A DNA stretch of 64,000 nt, taken from Amphimedon queenslandica (Eukaryota > Porifera > Demospongiae > Haplosclerida > Niphatidae). Below the pieces are notes generated by a model. That model had not been told where the DNA came from. It did no database searches and saw only the letters and a program-made list of their open reading frames with translations. The translations under genes and the position numbers were made by a program. Every line of letters begins with the position of its first letter. The first letter of the stretch is position 1. Location: contig NW_003546296.1 of NCBI RefSeq assembly GCF_000090795.2, forward strand, positions 304,559 to 368,558, read 5' to 3'. Shown here in pieces: positions 11,379-23,097 of the stretch.

Positions 11379-11654
11379 TGCACACACACACACACACACT
11401 ATGTCTCTACTGCTCCTTTTGTAAATATAACAACTGAACTGTCTTTAATTATAAAATGATCATTATCCTGCAATACAGTGCCATTATATCCAATACTCTA
11501 CATGAACCAGTGACAGGACAGCACCTGTACATTTACCCAACCGCCATATAAGGAGTGTTACTCTTGACTTAATTGTGGGACTAAATAAAATAATTCAATA
11601 GGAAAAAGACAATGAGATACAGTATGAAGTGCTATTGTCTGTTGAATGTGTCTT
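11379..11654. other. Convergent spacer, receptor-like gene to HDAC
   Basis: 276 bp with a short (CA)n run near 11383-11398 just after the receptor stop. The two genes converge here; the spacer presumably holds both 3'UTRs. No other structure seen. Confidence 0.5.
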
Positions 11655-12128
11655 TCATTGTTCCATTTCTTCAGACTCTTGCTGTTCCTCCTCTTCCCTA
11701 ACGACACTCTCTCCTTCCACTGGTTCCTGTACAGGAGGGGGAGGCTCCTCCATTACACATTCATTAGTTGATTCTCTAAATTAATAATTAATAAACAAAC
11801 ATTAATTAATTGATTGATAAGGTGACACTCACGGTTTTCCATTATTGGTTGTAGTATCGTTCCCATCATTGGTGGGTGGAGCCTCACTCTCTTTATTATC
11901 AGTGGGTGTTGGTGTATCATTAGTGGGCGGAGTCTCATTATTTTTATTAGTGGGCGGAGCAGGGCTGGGAGCAGTAGGGGTGGAGTCTTTGGTTAGACGA
12001 GGACGCTTACGACCCGAAGGTTCTTTACTGGTTCTAGTGTCTCTCCTGTTGTCTCCCTCATCCTCAGAATCAGAGAATTCATCATCTCTCTCTACCCTCT
12101 TGTCTCTATCCCTTACTGTAATAACACA

Positions 12129-12163
<35 letters not shown>

Positions 12164-14050
12164 TTACTTGATATTCTTTCTTCTGGATTCTTCTCTTCTG
12201 GCTCAGGGAATGTAATGGCATCCTCAGGGATAGCTAAAGGTTTGGAAAAGTTAACAATAACTTTACTTTAGTAGTTTAGTAATGTCTTACGTTGCATTTG
12301 AACACTGGGAGCTGCTGGAATGAGCCGAAGGTTTTCAAACAGTTTAACTTTAATCTTCTCGAGATACTCGGGTGAATTCTGATTGGTCATGTTAGTAGGG
12401 CTTATGTGGAGCTTGAAATCCGGCCCAAAGTACTCAAAATAGTCGTTATAAGGTAGCTCTAAAGGAACAAGAGAGATAGAGAGAGGGAGAGAATAACCTT
12501 TACCATTAGCAACAACACAGTTAAGGGCAGTGGATGTCTCATAAGTCCAGCAACGAGCCACGTTACGAATAGTGTACCCTCCCCCTCCGAGCAGAACAAT
12601 TGGGAGATTGAACCGACGCATAAAATCAACACACTCAGCATGACCTAGAGGGTAACTCATGAAACCACACCCACTGACCATACCCACCTTTTAACGACAG
12701 ATTAAAGCACCCCAACCTGTCCCCAGCCAGTGAGTCTGCTCCACACTGAAGGACAATGGCTGACGGTCTGTACACTTCCATCACTTTGGTAATTACCTGT
12801 TCAAAGTACATGTACATGTACATGTACAGTTAAACGGGTTTGACTAACCGGTTTAAAAATAGACTGATATGACTCATCGTCTATCCCGTCCCTCAGGGGG
12901 AAATTCACAGCATAATATTTACCTTTATCAGACCCAATGTCCTGCAGGATAATAATATATATAATGGACACTGTGTCTCTGTTATACAGAGGTGTCCTTT
13001 ATGTGGAGGTTATTTTATACAGTAAGGAATGTAATTGGTACACTAGGTGCTGTCCGTTAAATGGAGGTGCACGCTATAGAGAGTGTCCATTATAAAGAGG
13101 CTGTACATTACCTTCAGGTCTCCGGTCCCTGGGAAGTATTCCCCGTATTTATGAAAAGAGACTGTCATGACTCGGTCAGTTGTATAGAAAGCTTCTTCGA
13201 CTCCGTCCCCATGATGAATGTCAATATCAATATAAAGGACTCTTTGATGGTACCTGAAGGGGTGTGGTCAGTAGGTGTGATCAATGGGTGTGGTTACTTG
13301 AGTAGTTCCAGTATTGCTAGGACAATATCGTTGACGTAGCAAAAACCAGAAGCTTCTGATTTCTTAGCATGATGGAGACCGCCTGACCAGTTGACGGCAA
13401 TATCTGACTCCTGCTTGTTTATCTTAACTGCAGCAGCTACAACAAACAACAAACAAACAACAAACAAGTTTTAAAATATTCATTAGGTACTAACCTATGG
13501 AACCTCCAGCAGACAACTGACAGAACTCGTACATTCCATCAAAAACTGGACAATCCTCCCCAACATTAACTATTAACACACATTACACCATTACACCATT
13601 ACACCATTATACCATTACACCATTATACCATTACACATGAATACATGTACATGTACAGGGTCAGCTCACATCGCTGCATCAGTTTAGTGTACTCCCCGAC
13701 ATTGTCTGGCCTAATTGACTTCAGAAACCGAATGTACTCATCGCTATGGTAACCCGTCATCTCTTCTTGAGTTGCTGGGTGCGGTCTCTAATTGAAGAGC
13801 ACCTCATAAAATGGCGGAAAAGTTAACAAGTTCTTACATATATCTCCATCTTACGATAGAGCCCGTAGTTGAGGAGAAGGTTGTGGGTCATTCTGATACG
13901 ATGAGGCTTCATAGGGTGACCTTGACCATAGTAATAATTGCCAATATCACCTTTAACGTGAGGAGAGTACAGGCTAATATAAGGACAGGGTCCCTTACCG
14001 TCATAATAGTAACACACTCGTCTCTTCCCACCTACATCAAGAGTTGCCAT
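11655..14050 (-). CDS. HDAC1: Class I histone deacetylase (HDAC1/2 type)
   Basis: About ten exons on the minus strand. N-terminus [18 protein letters not shown], then (after a 48-bp intron) [20 protein letters not shown]. The deacetylase domain is complete: [19 protein letters not shown] with the paired catalytic His, [16 protein letters not shown] with the zinc ligands, [29 protein letters not shown]-like segment, [18 protein letters not shown] with the catalytic Tyr region, and [20 protein letters not shown]. The tail keeps [12 protein letters not shown], the acidic CK2-type motif of HDAC1/2, followed by a lineage-specific Pro/Thr/Asn-rich region and an acidic end. It removes acetyl groups from histone lysines in Sin3/NuRD-type nuclear complexes. 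One gene probably represents the pre-duplication ancestor of vertebrate HDAC1 and HDAC2. Confidence 0.96.
13561..13640. repeat. 10-bp minisatellite in an HDAC intron
   Basis: Seven or so tandem copies of ACCATTACAC, some with a T for C change, in the intron between the exons encoding the [10 protein letters not shown] and [10 protein letters not shown] regions. Confidence 0.9.
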
Positions 14051-14301
14051 TTTGTCTCCTCTCTCACTCTCCTTCTGGCGCTTAAAATCAATAACAGTCC
14101 CCCTGGAAAGAAATGATTCCGAAAACGAATAAATAGGAAGCACCTTTGGACGTATAATTAGATTTTTTTCAATTCAAAATTTCAAAGAAACTTGTTGAAG
14201 ATTATTATTTCATTTTTCAACAAAAACCTGAGAAATTGATTATCAAAAATAGAGTTTATAAAAGGGAAAAGTTCTTGTCAGTTTAGCTTGAAGTGGGGAG
14301 G

Positions 14302-16853
14302 TCATTGGGTGTGATTTCCAACCATGAGTATCCTGTACACTTCATTGGAGTATACTAGTTTAAAGGGACTGGGGACAGACTCTTGAACTGAATCACAGAA
14401 TAAATCATTATTAATATCATCAGGAAAATAATTCAAATATACCTGTAAAAGAACAATAATTAATTATATAAATATTATTATAATTAATTAATTAAATGTT
14501 ATTATTATTCTTACGTCACTAAGAGCACAGCCTTTACGATACTCAGCATGACACATTGGTGTTTCCATGACAACATACTCCACCCCCAACCCTCTCAAAT
14601 TATTATAAATAACTTCAGGAGACCTTTTACTATATATGGTATACACTAGGAGGGCCCTCTCCCTAAAGAACATGAAACCATATTCTATGATTAGTAGCTC
14701 ATTACTAGTGACATCATTATTCTATTATTAGTAACGTCATTATTTTATTTTTAGTAACATTCACCTCAGGTCAGTGTGTTCATAGTGAGGGTGGACCACT
14801 ATTGGACGATCAGTCGTTAGTTTAATGGAAGCCATTAAAGGCAGGCTACCACCAAACACTCCATCTAACATAAGAAACAGGACCAGTATACATGAAGCAG
14901 TATATACAGTACTAACAGTAGATGCTACTGTGTAGATTAGGTATAATAGTTACTTTTTGGTAGTGAGTCGTTAATCCAGTTGATCATCTCCTCTAGCTCA
15001 GGATTACTATATTCTCCGATTATACTCTATTAACACATGCAGTTACCATAGCAACAACATGTTGCCATAGTTACCATTTGCTCGTTTAAGTTATAAAGTC
15101 CAGCAATGGAGGAGAGAGCTAATGCTCCACCTAAAACCCACGCCCTCTGTCTCGAGGACAACTTGAACAGCTACACATGACCAAGGATCAAAGAGATACC
15201 AATAGACAGAAGCATACCTTTCTGCTGGCCAATAGACCTGAGATTATACAGAGGTGTGGGGTTAGGAACAGTTTCAATCTCATTATTAAGAATGACATCA
15301 CAGCAAAACAAGATAACTGAAGAATATGGTACAACCTAACAGCCTAAAATAATAATAATAATAATAATAACAACAACAACAACAACAACGTTTATTACCT
15401 GAGTATTGTTGTCAGTAGTTGCAACATTAAGGAACTACATAAACAAGAGGAAACTATGAGAACTATATTACTACCATACCTGTCCCATTATTTTAAGCAT
15501 TATTACAATTGTTAGTGGCAGCAGAATAGTCACTGATAGTTTCATAAAGTACTTGAAAGATATGAAGTCAAACTCTGCAGCACAGGTGTACAGTTGAGTA
15601 TGGAAGTCTTGATAAGAAGTAAACTTAGACAGTAGTATAGAGCCAATATGAGCCTGTCATTATTAATATGAGAATGACTAGAAATATTGTATTGACTGAT
15701 GCATATCAACATACATGCAGTGTAGAGTGTATGTTGGCCCATTTTATAAATGTCCATAATTCAAAAACTATTTGTTGGAATCAGCTCAAACTTGCTGCAC
15801 AGCATAAGGACATCAATATGTATCAGAAAATGTAATAAAAATTGGGGGTAATTTTTTGGCCATTTTTCAGGAAAAACCATGGGTTATAGTCCACTTGTGT
15901 TGTGCAGAAAGTTTGAACTGATTCTAATCAAAAATGAATATTTTATGAGCTATTAAAGTGTCACTAAAATTGGATAAAAGACCCTGTACTATAGTACATG
16001 GTGTCTATTGTCACGTTCTTGTTGACATTCACTACTTGACCTTCCTCACTCATAGACATCCTTATTTACAAATTATGAATAAATACAGCAACAACAACAA
16101 TTAATAATTAATTAATAATTAATTAATTAATTAATTGGAGACTAACATCATCTTTGATTCCCAGTAAGTATCCACTGGTTACCTTAGCAACCAAAACCAG
16201 AACAACAACTAGTGACATTCTCAAAAACTAACAACAACAATAATAATAATAATAATAATGATAATAAAATTAGCTTACTGATATAAGTAGTGTATATCTG
16301 AAACAATGGAAGGCTTCATGACAAAGAGCTATTGTCTATTTTATGGATAATTATTAATTTATAATAATTATCAATACTGCAGTAATGTAACAGTAGAGAC
16401 TAGAGCCAATGCCAATATTAATAATAATAATAAACAATAAGAGGAAATGGGCAGAGTAGAGTGACAATGGACAGTATACTAACAGTGTGTACTGGACAAT
16501 GGAATATTAATTATAAGAATTATTACTGGAGAGCAAGTTGACAGCCAAGAAATGTAATTAGCTTGAATTGGAAATGATACAGTACAACAGTACAAGGAAT
16601 ATATGAAGAGGAAATGAGTGGGAGGAGCTTACCAAAGAGGAGAGGAGAGTGAGCATTAGGTATGAGGTTAGGAGCATTACATTACCAAACTGGACAATAT
16701 AATTAATTAATAACACAATCTATACAATAATGAATAATAATTAATATTTTAATAATAATAATATCATTATACCATTAGTGTTAGGAGAATTCTAATCACT
16801 TTACTTTTGGGAATTAACCCTAAACTATATACACACATGATGGACAGGACCTG

Positions 16854-16887
<34 letters not shown>

Positions 16888-18945
16888 TACATTACTTGTG
16901 TTAATATTGTAAACTGTGAAAACTAAAAAACAGAAAGGAGAAGCAAGTTACCATGACAAGAACACTGGGTACCTGCCAGGGTATCATAAAGAAAAGTGTT
17001 GAAATTCCAAAAAATAAATAATTAATATTCTTAACACTGCCCTGTATGTTACTAAAAATAGAATTTCATTATTAATAGAATATGTTACTAATAATAGAAT
17101 ATTGATTACTTAATGATTTTAGTCAAAAATAGAAACTGTAAAAACAGAAATGGCATTGAAAAGCTTTCTCTTAGGGGCGGAGTCCACATCACTCTGGTAG
17201 CCTAATTATTAATAATAATAATAATAAATGACCACACCCAGTTGCCATACCCACCTCTGAATGATTATAAAAGAACATAGCAACTGATAATAGACCACCA
17301 AATAAGGAGTTACTATATTTAGTAACACAAGAGTATGACATCATAGTAAATAGGTGTGGCTTACCTCAAATAATGTGACAATAGAAATATTGAAATTGGC
17401 AGTAAAGAGTTGAGTGCAAATACACAGTACATGTAGAAATAATGAGGGACAGTCAGTCCTGTAGAGAAGGTCCAATGAAGATTAATTCAATGAAGCACAT
17501 CAACAACAACGTTATGACAAATAGGCCAAACCATGTGCTATAGTACAGGGACTTTGGCCAGTAACTTCAAATATGACTAAAAAGTCTAATTTTGATCGAA
17601 ATAAACTCAAACCTTCTATATAACATCAGAATTTGTATGCATATTAGAAAATATCATAAAAATTGAGAATTCTCTACTTTTCATTTTTGGCAAAATTTGT
17701 TCTGAGACCATGTACTACTATACAGTAGCATTTGGCATTCATTTACTTTCAGATGGCTATCTCCATCAATTGTTAGTGTAGGACAATAACAATCAATTGT
17801 TGTTGTTGTTCAGTATCTTAACAATACTCAATTGTTAGTCCAGTACTAACAATAGGATTAGATGTCCAACAGTATCTTTCATAATGAACATCCTGCCAGT
17901 AGTAGATATGCTTTTGTGTACTATAGTACAGGGATCTTGGCCCGATTTTGGAATAACTTTAAAAATTCATAAAAAATCAAGTTTTGATTGAAATGAGCTC
18001 AAACTTTCTACACAACATAAGAACATGTATATGCATCAGGGAATGTTATAAAAATTGAGAATTCTCTACTTTTCATTTTTGGCAAAATTTGGCCTGAGAC
18101 CATGTACTATAGTACAGGGACTTTTATCCAATTTTGGAGCAACTTTAAAAATTTGTAAAAAATCCAATATTGATCGGAATCAGTTCAAACTTTCTACACA
18201 GCATAAGAACATGTATATGTATCAGGGAATGTTATAAAATGCTTTAATAATTATGTACATGTATTGACATGTACCTGTACAAGTTATTATTGAAGACATT
18301 CCTCGGCCTCGTTCAATTTTAAAACAATTCTCAAAATTTAATTTCAAAGTATCAGCAGTCACTCTAAGGCCTCGATACATTAATCCTATTATTACCTAAA
18401 TGGGCGGAGCTTATTGTAGTTAATTAAGTAGGCGTGTACTTCTGGATATAAATTGAATCTTTTTAAGGTGTTGATAGTGTCAGGATATTCTGTGATATTG
18501 TCATTAATTAAATTATTGATTCCATTAATCACACTATCTGAATTAATAATGACTTTATAATACGAATAATATAAGCCCTAAAAGTGGGAGGAGACTAATT
18601 ATTAATTAATTAATTAATTACCATTTCAGTCCTCAGTGAGAGGTCTCTTTCCAGAGGTGACAACGCTGAGAAGTAACGATCATTTTCAAACAATAAACTT
18701 AAATGTTGACTAAAAATAATCAATAGGATAATTAATACTGTTGCCATGGCAACAAACATACCTGTGAAGCAAGCCAATGAGTAAAACTAATTATGTAATA
18801 ATGATTAATTATTTTTATTATAAATGACAATTTTCATTATTTTACCTGCTCCTATTATAATTAATTTATTATTATTGATAGTTGGGGCTCCTTTTTCCTT
18901 CTCTTTTGCTGTTTCTCCTTTAATAATGTTCTTTTTCTTACCCAT
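14302..18945 (-). CDS. DPY19L: DPY19-family protein C-mannosyltransferase
   Basis: Some twenty small exons on the minus strand encode a multi-pass ER enzyme. Start [10 protein letters not shown] at 18945. Diagnostic exons: [19 protein letters not shown] (luminal acidic loop that carries catalytic residues in this family), [12 protein letters not shown], a helix exon with [69 protein letters not shown], and the C-terminal [20 protein letters not shown] with [14 protein letters not shown]. The last exon ends [12 protein letters not shown]. The family attaches mannose to the first Trp of WxxW motifs in thrombospondin repeats and cytokine receptors, using dolichol-phosphate mannose. Several introns contain satellite copies. 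Exon-by-exon completeness of the helices was not verified. Confidence 0.9.
15745..16005. repeat. Palindromic satellite copy in a DPY19 intron
   Basis: About one and a half units: GGAATCAGCTCAAACTTGCT, then a variant with core GGGTTATAGTCCA, then a standard-type CCCTGTACTATAGTACATGG near 15983. Same orientation as the 37-41 kb array. Confidence 0.8.
17520..18240. repeat. Satellite cluster interrupted by another repeat, in a DPY19 intron
   Basis: Units with palindromic cores at about 17540, 17705, 17930 and 18110. Between about 17710 and 17925 a roughly 215-bp non-satellite segment separates two half-palindromes; the same segment occurs again at 21160-21335. The spacing of the undisturbed units is close to 186 bp. 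Confidence 0.85.
17710..17925. repeat. Dispersed repeat, copy 1 (second copy at 21160-21335)
   Basis: Shares TTTGGCATTCATTTACTTTC, CAATTGTTAGTGTAGGA and AATGAACATCCTGCCAGTAG with the second copy. It begins and ends at the TACTATAGTA core of the satellite, as if inserted there. Contains several CAATTG motifs. No coding potential. Confidence 0.75.
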
Positions 18946-19052
18946 TTAGCTCCAAATTTTAACCCTTTTAAGAAATTAGTTCATTTCATTATTAAAGTTT
19001 GGCTAATTAACTATTATTAATTTATAAGTTATTAAACTATTAATAAAAATGG

Positions 19053-19062
19053 CTTATAAAAG
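19053..19062 (+). promoter_or_regulatory. TATA box of the first SKICH-like secreted gene
   Basis: CTTATAAAAG lies about 50 bp upstream of the start codon, a good position for a transcription start near 19085. The equivalent sequence is missing upstream of the second paralogue, where similarity between the two loci starts only about 30 bp before the ATG. Confidence 0.6.
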
Positions 19063-19111
19063 GCATCAATCCTGCAGCAAGTCTCTAGGAGTGTAAGCTG
19101 ACCAAGAGATC

Positions 19112-20388
19112 ATGATTTTGTCCATTTCTTTGAGTCTTACAATTCTTTTCTTTGCAGGAGCAAGTGGAGTAGATATTGATGACCTCCATGATGCTACTGG
19201 TTTCTATGAAATAGAGGCACTAGTACAAGGCTGGAGACAGCTCAGCAATGAAGAGAGACTTGAGTTTAAAGAATTCATTGACTCGGTCACTGGAAGAAGG
19301 AGCAATAGTAGTAATAATAGTGCAGTAACTGAAGGTCATAGACATCGCAAGTTCACAACATACCCGTCAATTGGCCTGTATTCATATAAAAGCTACCTGT
19401 ACTACTATCCTACAATCCACTGGAGTCTCAGTAGTACTCCTGATACTAACAATTACTGGGTGGGTATTTACAAGGTCGGTGCTACTGATAGGCAGTACCT
19501 GGCATGGCGGTGGGTTCGAAAGAATACCAAAGGCTCATACTACATTGGTAAACTGGCCACTAAGTGTTTAGAGGTGTCCACCTCACGTTATGAGGAGTTT
19601 GAGTTACGTTTATTTAAAGGAGGCTATCAAAGGTTGCCTGCAAGCAGCAATAAGTTGTATGGCAAAGTCAATTCATCACCACCTAAATCTGCTTCTTATC
19701 AAAGCAGGAATGAGTCTGAGCTAGATCCTCAAATGAAATCATTTATACAATCTCTTGAAAAAGCACTTGATTCAAATGCTGAATCTACACTGACTAAGGA
19801 GAATCTGCAAAATCTTTGGTTTCAATTTAGTGAGCAAGAGCGTGACTTGCTTTATCCGATATTGGAACAAGACTGTCTTCCTATTCATATAAGGAAACCG
19901 GAATATACTGATGATGAGGAATGGCCTGAACCACTGAAAGTGTACCCTGATCTTCCTGATTCAGTACCAACAGCAGCAGAAGAGGAATGTAGCATATGCA
20001 GTAATAGACTGTGGATATCATTGAAGCAAAGTTATACTTACGTCTATCCTGCAATCAATACCCAGAAAACACTGTCTGGAAGATGGGCATGGCTGGGAGT
20101 ATATAGGAAAAGATCGTAAGTTATATACAAATAATTTATGATTAACGTTTAGTGTTGTTTCTTTATAGTACATCGCCCTATCCTGCCACAGGGTACCTGA
20201 GATGGCAGTGGGTTGGTCCAGGATACAAGAGGGTCTCTAAACTTGGGTGCATTACGGAACACAAACATGGGCCAATATCCCAAGTGTATGAAGGTCCAGT
20301 GTTTGACTACATTGCTTCAGCTTACACTCATATTGGGTTTGGGTCTGGCAGTATTTATGCTGCAATTAATGTGACTCCTGAGTGCTGA
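19112..20388 (+). CDS. Secreted two-domain SKICH-like protein, paralogue A
   Basis: Two exons (19112-20117 and 20169-20388) give about 409 residues. A signal peptide (LSISLSLTILFFAGASG) leads to a short helical segment, a first beta-rich domain with YWVGIYKVGATDRQYLAWRW and YEEFELRLFKGGY, a conserved acidic linker of about 95 residues, and a second domain with GRWAWLGVYRKR and YLRWQWVGPG. The W(V/L)G(I/V)(Y/F)(K/R) plus Y-x-x-x-W spacing resembles the SKICH immunoglobulin-like fold of CALCOCO and INPP5-type proteins, but here it is extracellular and duplicated within one chain. The intron falls inside the second domain. There is no membrane anchor. A TATA box and an AATAAA signal (about 20512) flank the gene. 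The function is unknown; the SKICH relation is by eye. Confidence 0.75.
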
Positions 20389-20847
20389 GCAGGCAGTTTA
20401 AAGGCATCAGAAGTAGAAAAGGAACAATTCATTAATTATTTAGTTTAGCTTATTATTAGTAGTCAACCTAGGACATTATTTTTTTGATTTTTCTGATGCA
20501 ACAACAAGTTTAATAAAAACAAAATTGTATTACATTAGTAATGAAATGGGGAGAACTATACCCAATGACAATAATATATCTAAAGCATTATTAACAGTTA
20601 ATTCACTTAATCATCATCAACAATAATAATTAGTTAACTATTGAAATTAATTGCCTGAAGCCATATACTATACTACAAGGACTTTGGTCCAATTTTGGAG
20701 CAACTTTAAGCATTCGTAAAAAATCCAGTTTTTATCAGAATCAACTCAGACTTTCTACAAAGCATAAATATGTGGAAATGTTATAAAAATTAAAAATTTT
20801 CTACTTTTCATTTTTGGCAAAATTTGACTCAAGACCATGTACTAGTC

Positions 20848-20985
20848 TACTGTATAGCTCCAAATTTTTGTCGGTCAAAAATTTTGTCATAATTAATTTT
20901 GTGAGTTACAAAATTTCATCAAACAAAAATACCTGACAAATTTGACAAAAATCTTTATTGACAAAAAATTTGGAGCCTTACGGTA
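20848..20985. mobile_element. Small MITE with TA target site, inserted in a satellite unit
   Basis: Terminal inverted repeats of about 25 bp: left TACTGTATAGCTCCAAATTT, right (reverse complement) TACCGTAAGGCTCCAAATTT. The ends begin with TA, as expected for Tc1/mariner-type TA duplication. Total 138 bp, no coding capacity. The flanks are the two halves of the satellite palindrome (CATGTACTA on the left, TTATAGTTCAGGGAC on the right), so it inserted at the palindrome. Confidence 0.75.
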
Positions 20986-21159
20986 TTATAGTTCAGGGAC
21001 TTTTCCTGATTTTGGAGTAACTTTAAATATCTGCTAATTTTGATCAGAATAAACCCAAACTTTCTATACAACACCACATGTATATGTAGAAATATCATAA
21101 AAATTAACAATTCTCTTCTTTTCATTTCTGGCAAAATTTGTTCCGAGACCATGTACTAT

Positions 21160-21335
21160 ACAGTAGCGTTTGGCATTCATTTACTTTCAGATGGCTATCT
21201 CTCCATCAATTGTTAGTGTAGGATCCATGCCTATTTCAATTGTTATTCTAAAAATAGTCAATTGTTAAAAGGATGAGATGTCCAATAGTATGTTTCATAA
21301 TGAACATCCTGCCAGTAGTAGATATACTTTTGTGA
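21160..21335. repeat. Dispersed repeat, copy 2, forming the upstream flank of paralogue B
   Basis: Matches 17710-17925 over most of its length but lacks an internal stretch. It stops within a few bases of the point where similarity to the paralogue A 5' flank begins, so it replaces the promoter-proximal region of paralogue B. Confidence 0.75.
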
Positions 21336-21367
21336 GATTTCCAGGAGTGTAAGCTGACCAAGAGATC

Positions 21368-22652
21368 ATGAATTTGTCCATTTCTTTGAGTCTTACAATT
21401 CTTTTCTTTGTAGGAGCAAGTGGAGTAGATATTGATGGCCTCCATGATGCTACTGGTTTCAATGAAATAGAGGCACTAGTACAAGGCTGGAGACAGCTCA
21501 GTGATGAAGAGAGACTCGATTTTAAAGAATTCATTGACTCAGTCACTGGAAGAAGGAGCAAGAGTAGTAATAATAGTGGAGTAACTGTAGGTCATAAACA
21601 TGACAAGTACAAAATATATCAGTCACTTGACCTGTACTCATATTACAGCTACCTGTACTACTATCCTACAATCCACTGGAGTCTCTGTAATACTCCTGAT
21701 ACTAAGGATTACTGGGTGGGTATTTACAAGGTCGGTGCATCTGATAGACAGTACCTGACACACAAGTGGATCGGAATGAATGCCCAAGGCTCATACTACA
21801 TTGGTCAACTGCTCAATGAGTCGAATACAGGAGAAAAATCCAAAATACGTTTTGAAGAGTTTGAGTTACGTCTATTTAAAGGAGGTTATAAAAGGGTGAG
21901 TGCAATCAGCAATAAGTTGTATGGCGTAGTCCGTTCATCACCTTTTACAAAAGCTTCTGATCAAAGCAGGAATGAGCATGAGATAGATCCTAAAATAAAA
22001 TCATTTATACCATCTCTTGAAAAAGCACTTGATTCAAATGCTAAATCTACATTGACTAAAGAGAATCTGCAAAATCTTTGGTTTCAGTTTAGTGAGCAAG
22101 AGCGTGACTTGCTTTATCCAATATTGGAACAAGACTGTCTTCCTATTCATATAAGGAAACCGGAATATACTGATGATGAGGAATGGCCTGAACCACTGAA
22201 AGCGTACCCTGATCTTCCTAAGTCAGTACCAACAGCAGCAGAAGATAAATCTAGTGTATGCAGTAATAAACTGTGGATATCACTGAGGCACAGTTATACT
22301 TACGTCTATCCTGTTCTTGACACCAAGAAAACACTGTCTGGAAAGTATGCCTGGCTAGGAGTGTATAGGAAAAGATAGTATGTTATATACAAAAATTTAT
22401 TATTAACATTTAGTGTTGTTTCTTTATAGTACATTGCCCTATCCTAGTGCAGGGTACCTGACATGGCAGTGGGTTGGTCCAGGGCAGAGAAAGGTTTCTT
22501 ACCTTTGCGACATTATGGATCACAATCAGGGGCCAATATCCCAAGTGTATGTAGGTCCTGTGTTCAATCACATTGGATCAGCTTACACTCAAGTTGGTTT
22601 TGGGTCTGGCAGTATCTATACTGCAATTAATGTAACTCCTCAGAGACCTTAG
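21368..22652 (+). CDS. Secreted two-domain SKICH-like protein, paralogue B
   Basis: Same two-exon plan as paralogue A (exon 1 21368 to about 22377, exon 2 from about 22430), about 411 residues. Signal peptide LSISLSLTILFFVGASG; first domain with YWVGIYKVGASDRQYLTHKW; linker with TKENLQNLWFQFSEQERDLL, nearly identical to A at the DNA level; second domain with GKYAWLGVYRKR and YLTWQWVGPGQ. The donor is GTATGT instead of GTAAGT, changing the split codon from Ser to Tyr. The first domain differs far more from A than the signal peptide, linker or second domain do. The upstream flank is not homologous to that of A and lacks its TATA box, so expression may differ. Function unknown. Confidence 0.75.
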
Positions 22653-22897
22653 CATTTGGTTTTATAAAGGCATCAGAAGTAGAAAAGGAACAGTTCGTTA
22701 ATTATTATGTAGATCTAGATTTAGTTTAGCTTAGTTATTACTAGTAGTCAGCTTAGGACATTTTTTGATTTCTGATGCAACAACAAGTTTAATAAAAGCA
22801 ACATTATTATTATTCAGTAATGATACAGTAGTAATGCAATGGGAAGAACAGCAGCCAAAGCTAATTAGTTAACTATTATTGATGGTCAGGTTAGTTA

Positions 22898-23097
22898 GGC
22901 CACTCCAATAAGATTCATAGTTTCCCATTACAGAGGCGGGCCTGATGCGGGCGGGCGGGTTTGTTCATTTTCATTAAATTTATTCATTATCAGCTGTATA
23001 AATTGCTTGTATAATCAATGAAAAACCGCAATAATGAATAGCGATGCGGCCCCATGCGGGCGGGTAATGGGAAACAAGGAATCAAATTGGAGTGGCC
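22898..23097. mobile_element. Harbinger-like MITE, 200 bp, TTA target duplication
   Basis: Long imperfect terminal inverted repeats: the left end GGCCACTCCAATAAGATTCA and the right end read backwards GGCCACTCCAATTTGATTCC, both continuing into GTTTCCCATTAC and a GC-rich subterminal block (GCGGGCGGG). TTA directly flanks both ends (22895-22897 and 23098-23100). A 3-bp TTA duplication with G/C-starting ends is typical of PIF/Harbinger elements. No coding capacity. It stands out as GC-rich against the AT-rich surroundings and sits about 90 bp upstream of WASHC5. Confidence 0.85.

Larger units (their letters stand above)
20389..21367. other. Spacer between the SKICH-like paralogues, filled by repeats
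   Basis: The 3' flank of paralogue A (to about 20580) is duplicated after paralogue B. From about 20660 to 21150 there are satellite units, one of them split by a small MITE (20848-20985). From 21160 to 21335 comes the second copy of the dispersed repeat first seen at 17710. No gene seen. Confidence 0.8.

Noticed and set aside
11845-12171. Plus-strand hydrophobic Leu/Val/Ser-rich frame
   Set aside because: Antisense of the HDAC Pro/Thr/Asn-rich tail and its (AAT)n intron.
12806-12832. TACATG repeats scattered in several introns as a regulatory element
   Set aside because: Simple-sequence runs found in many introns here; no consistent position or partner motif.
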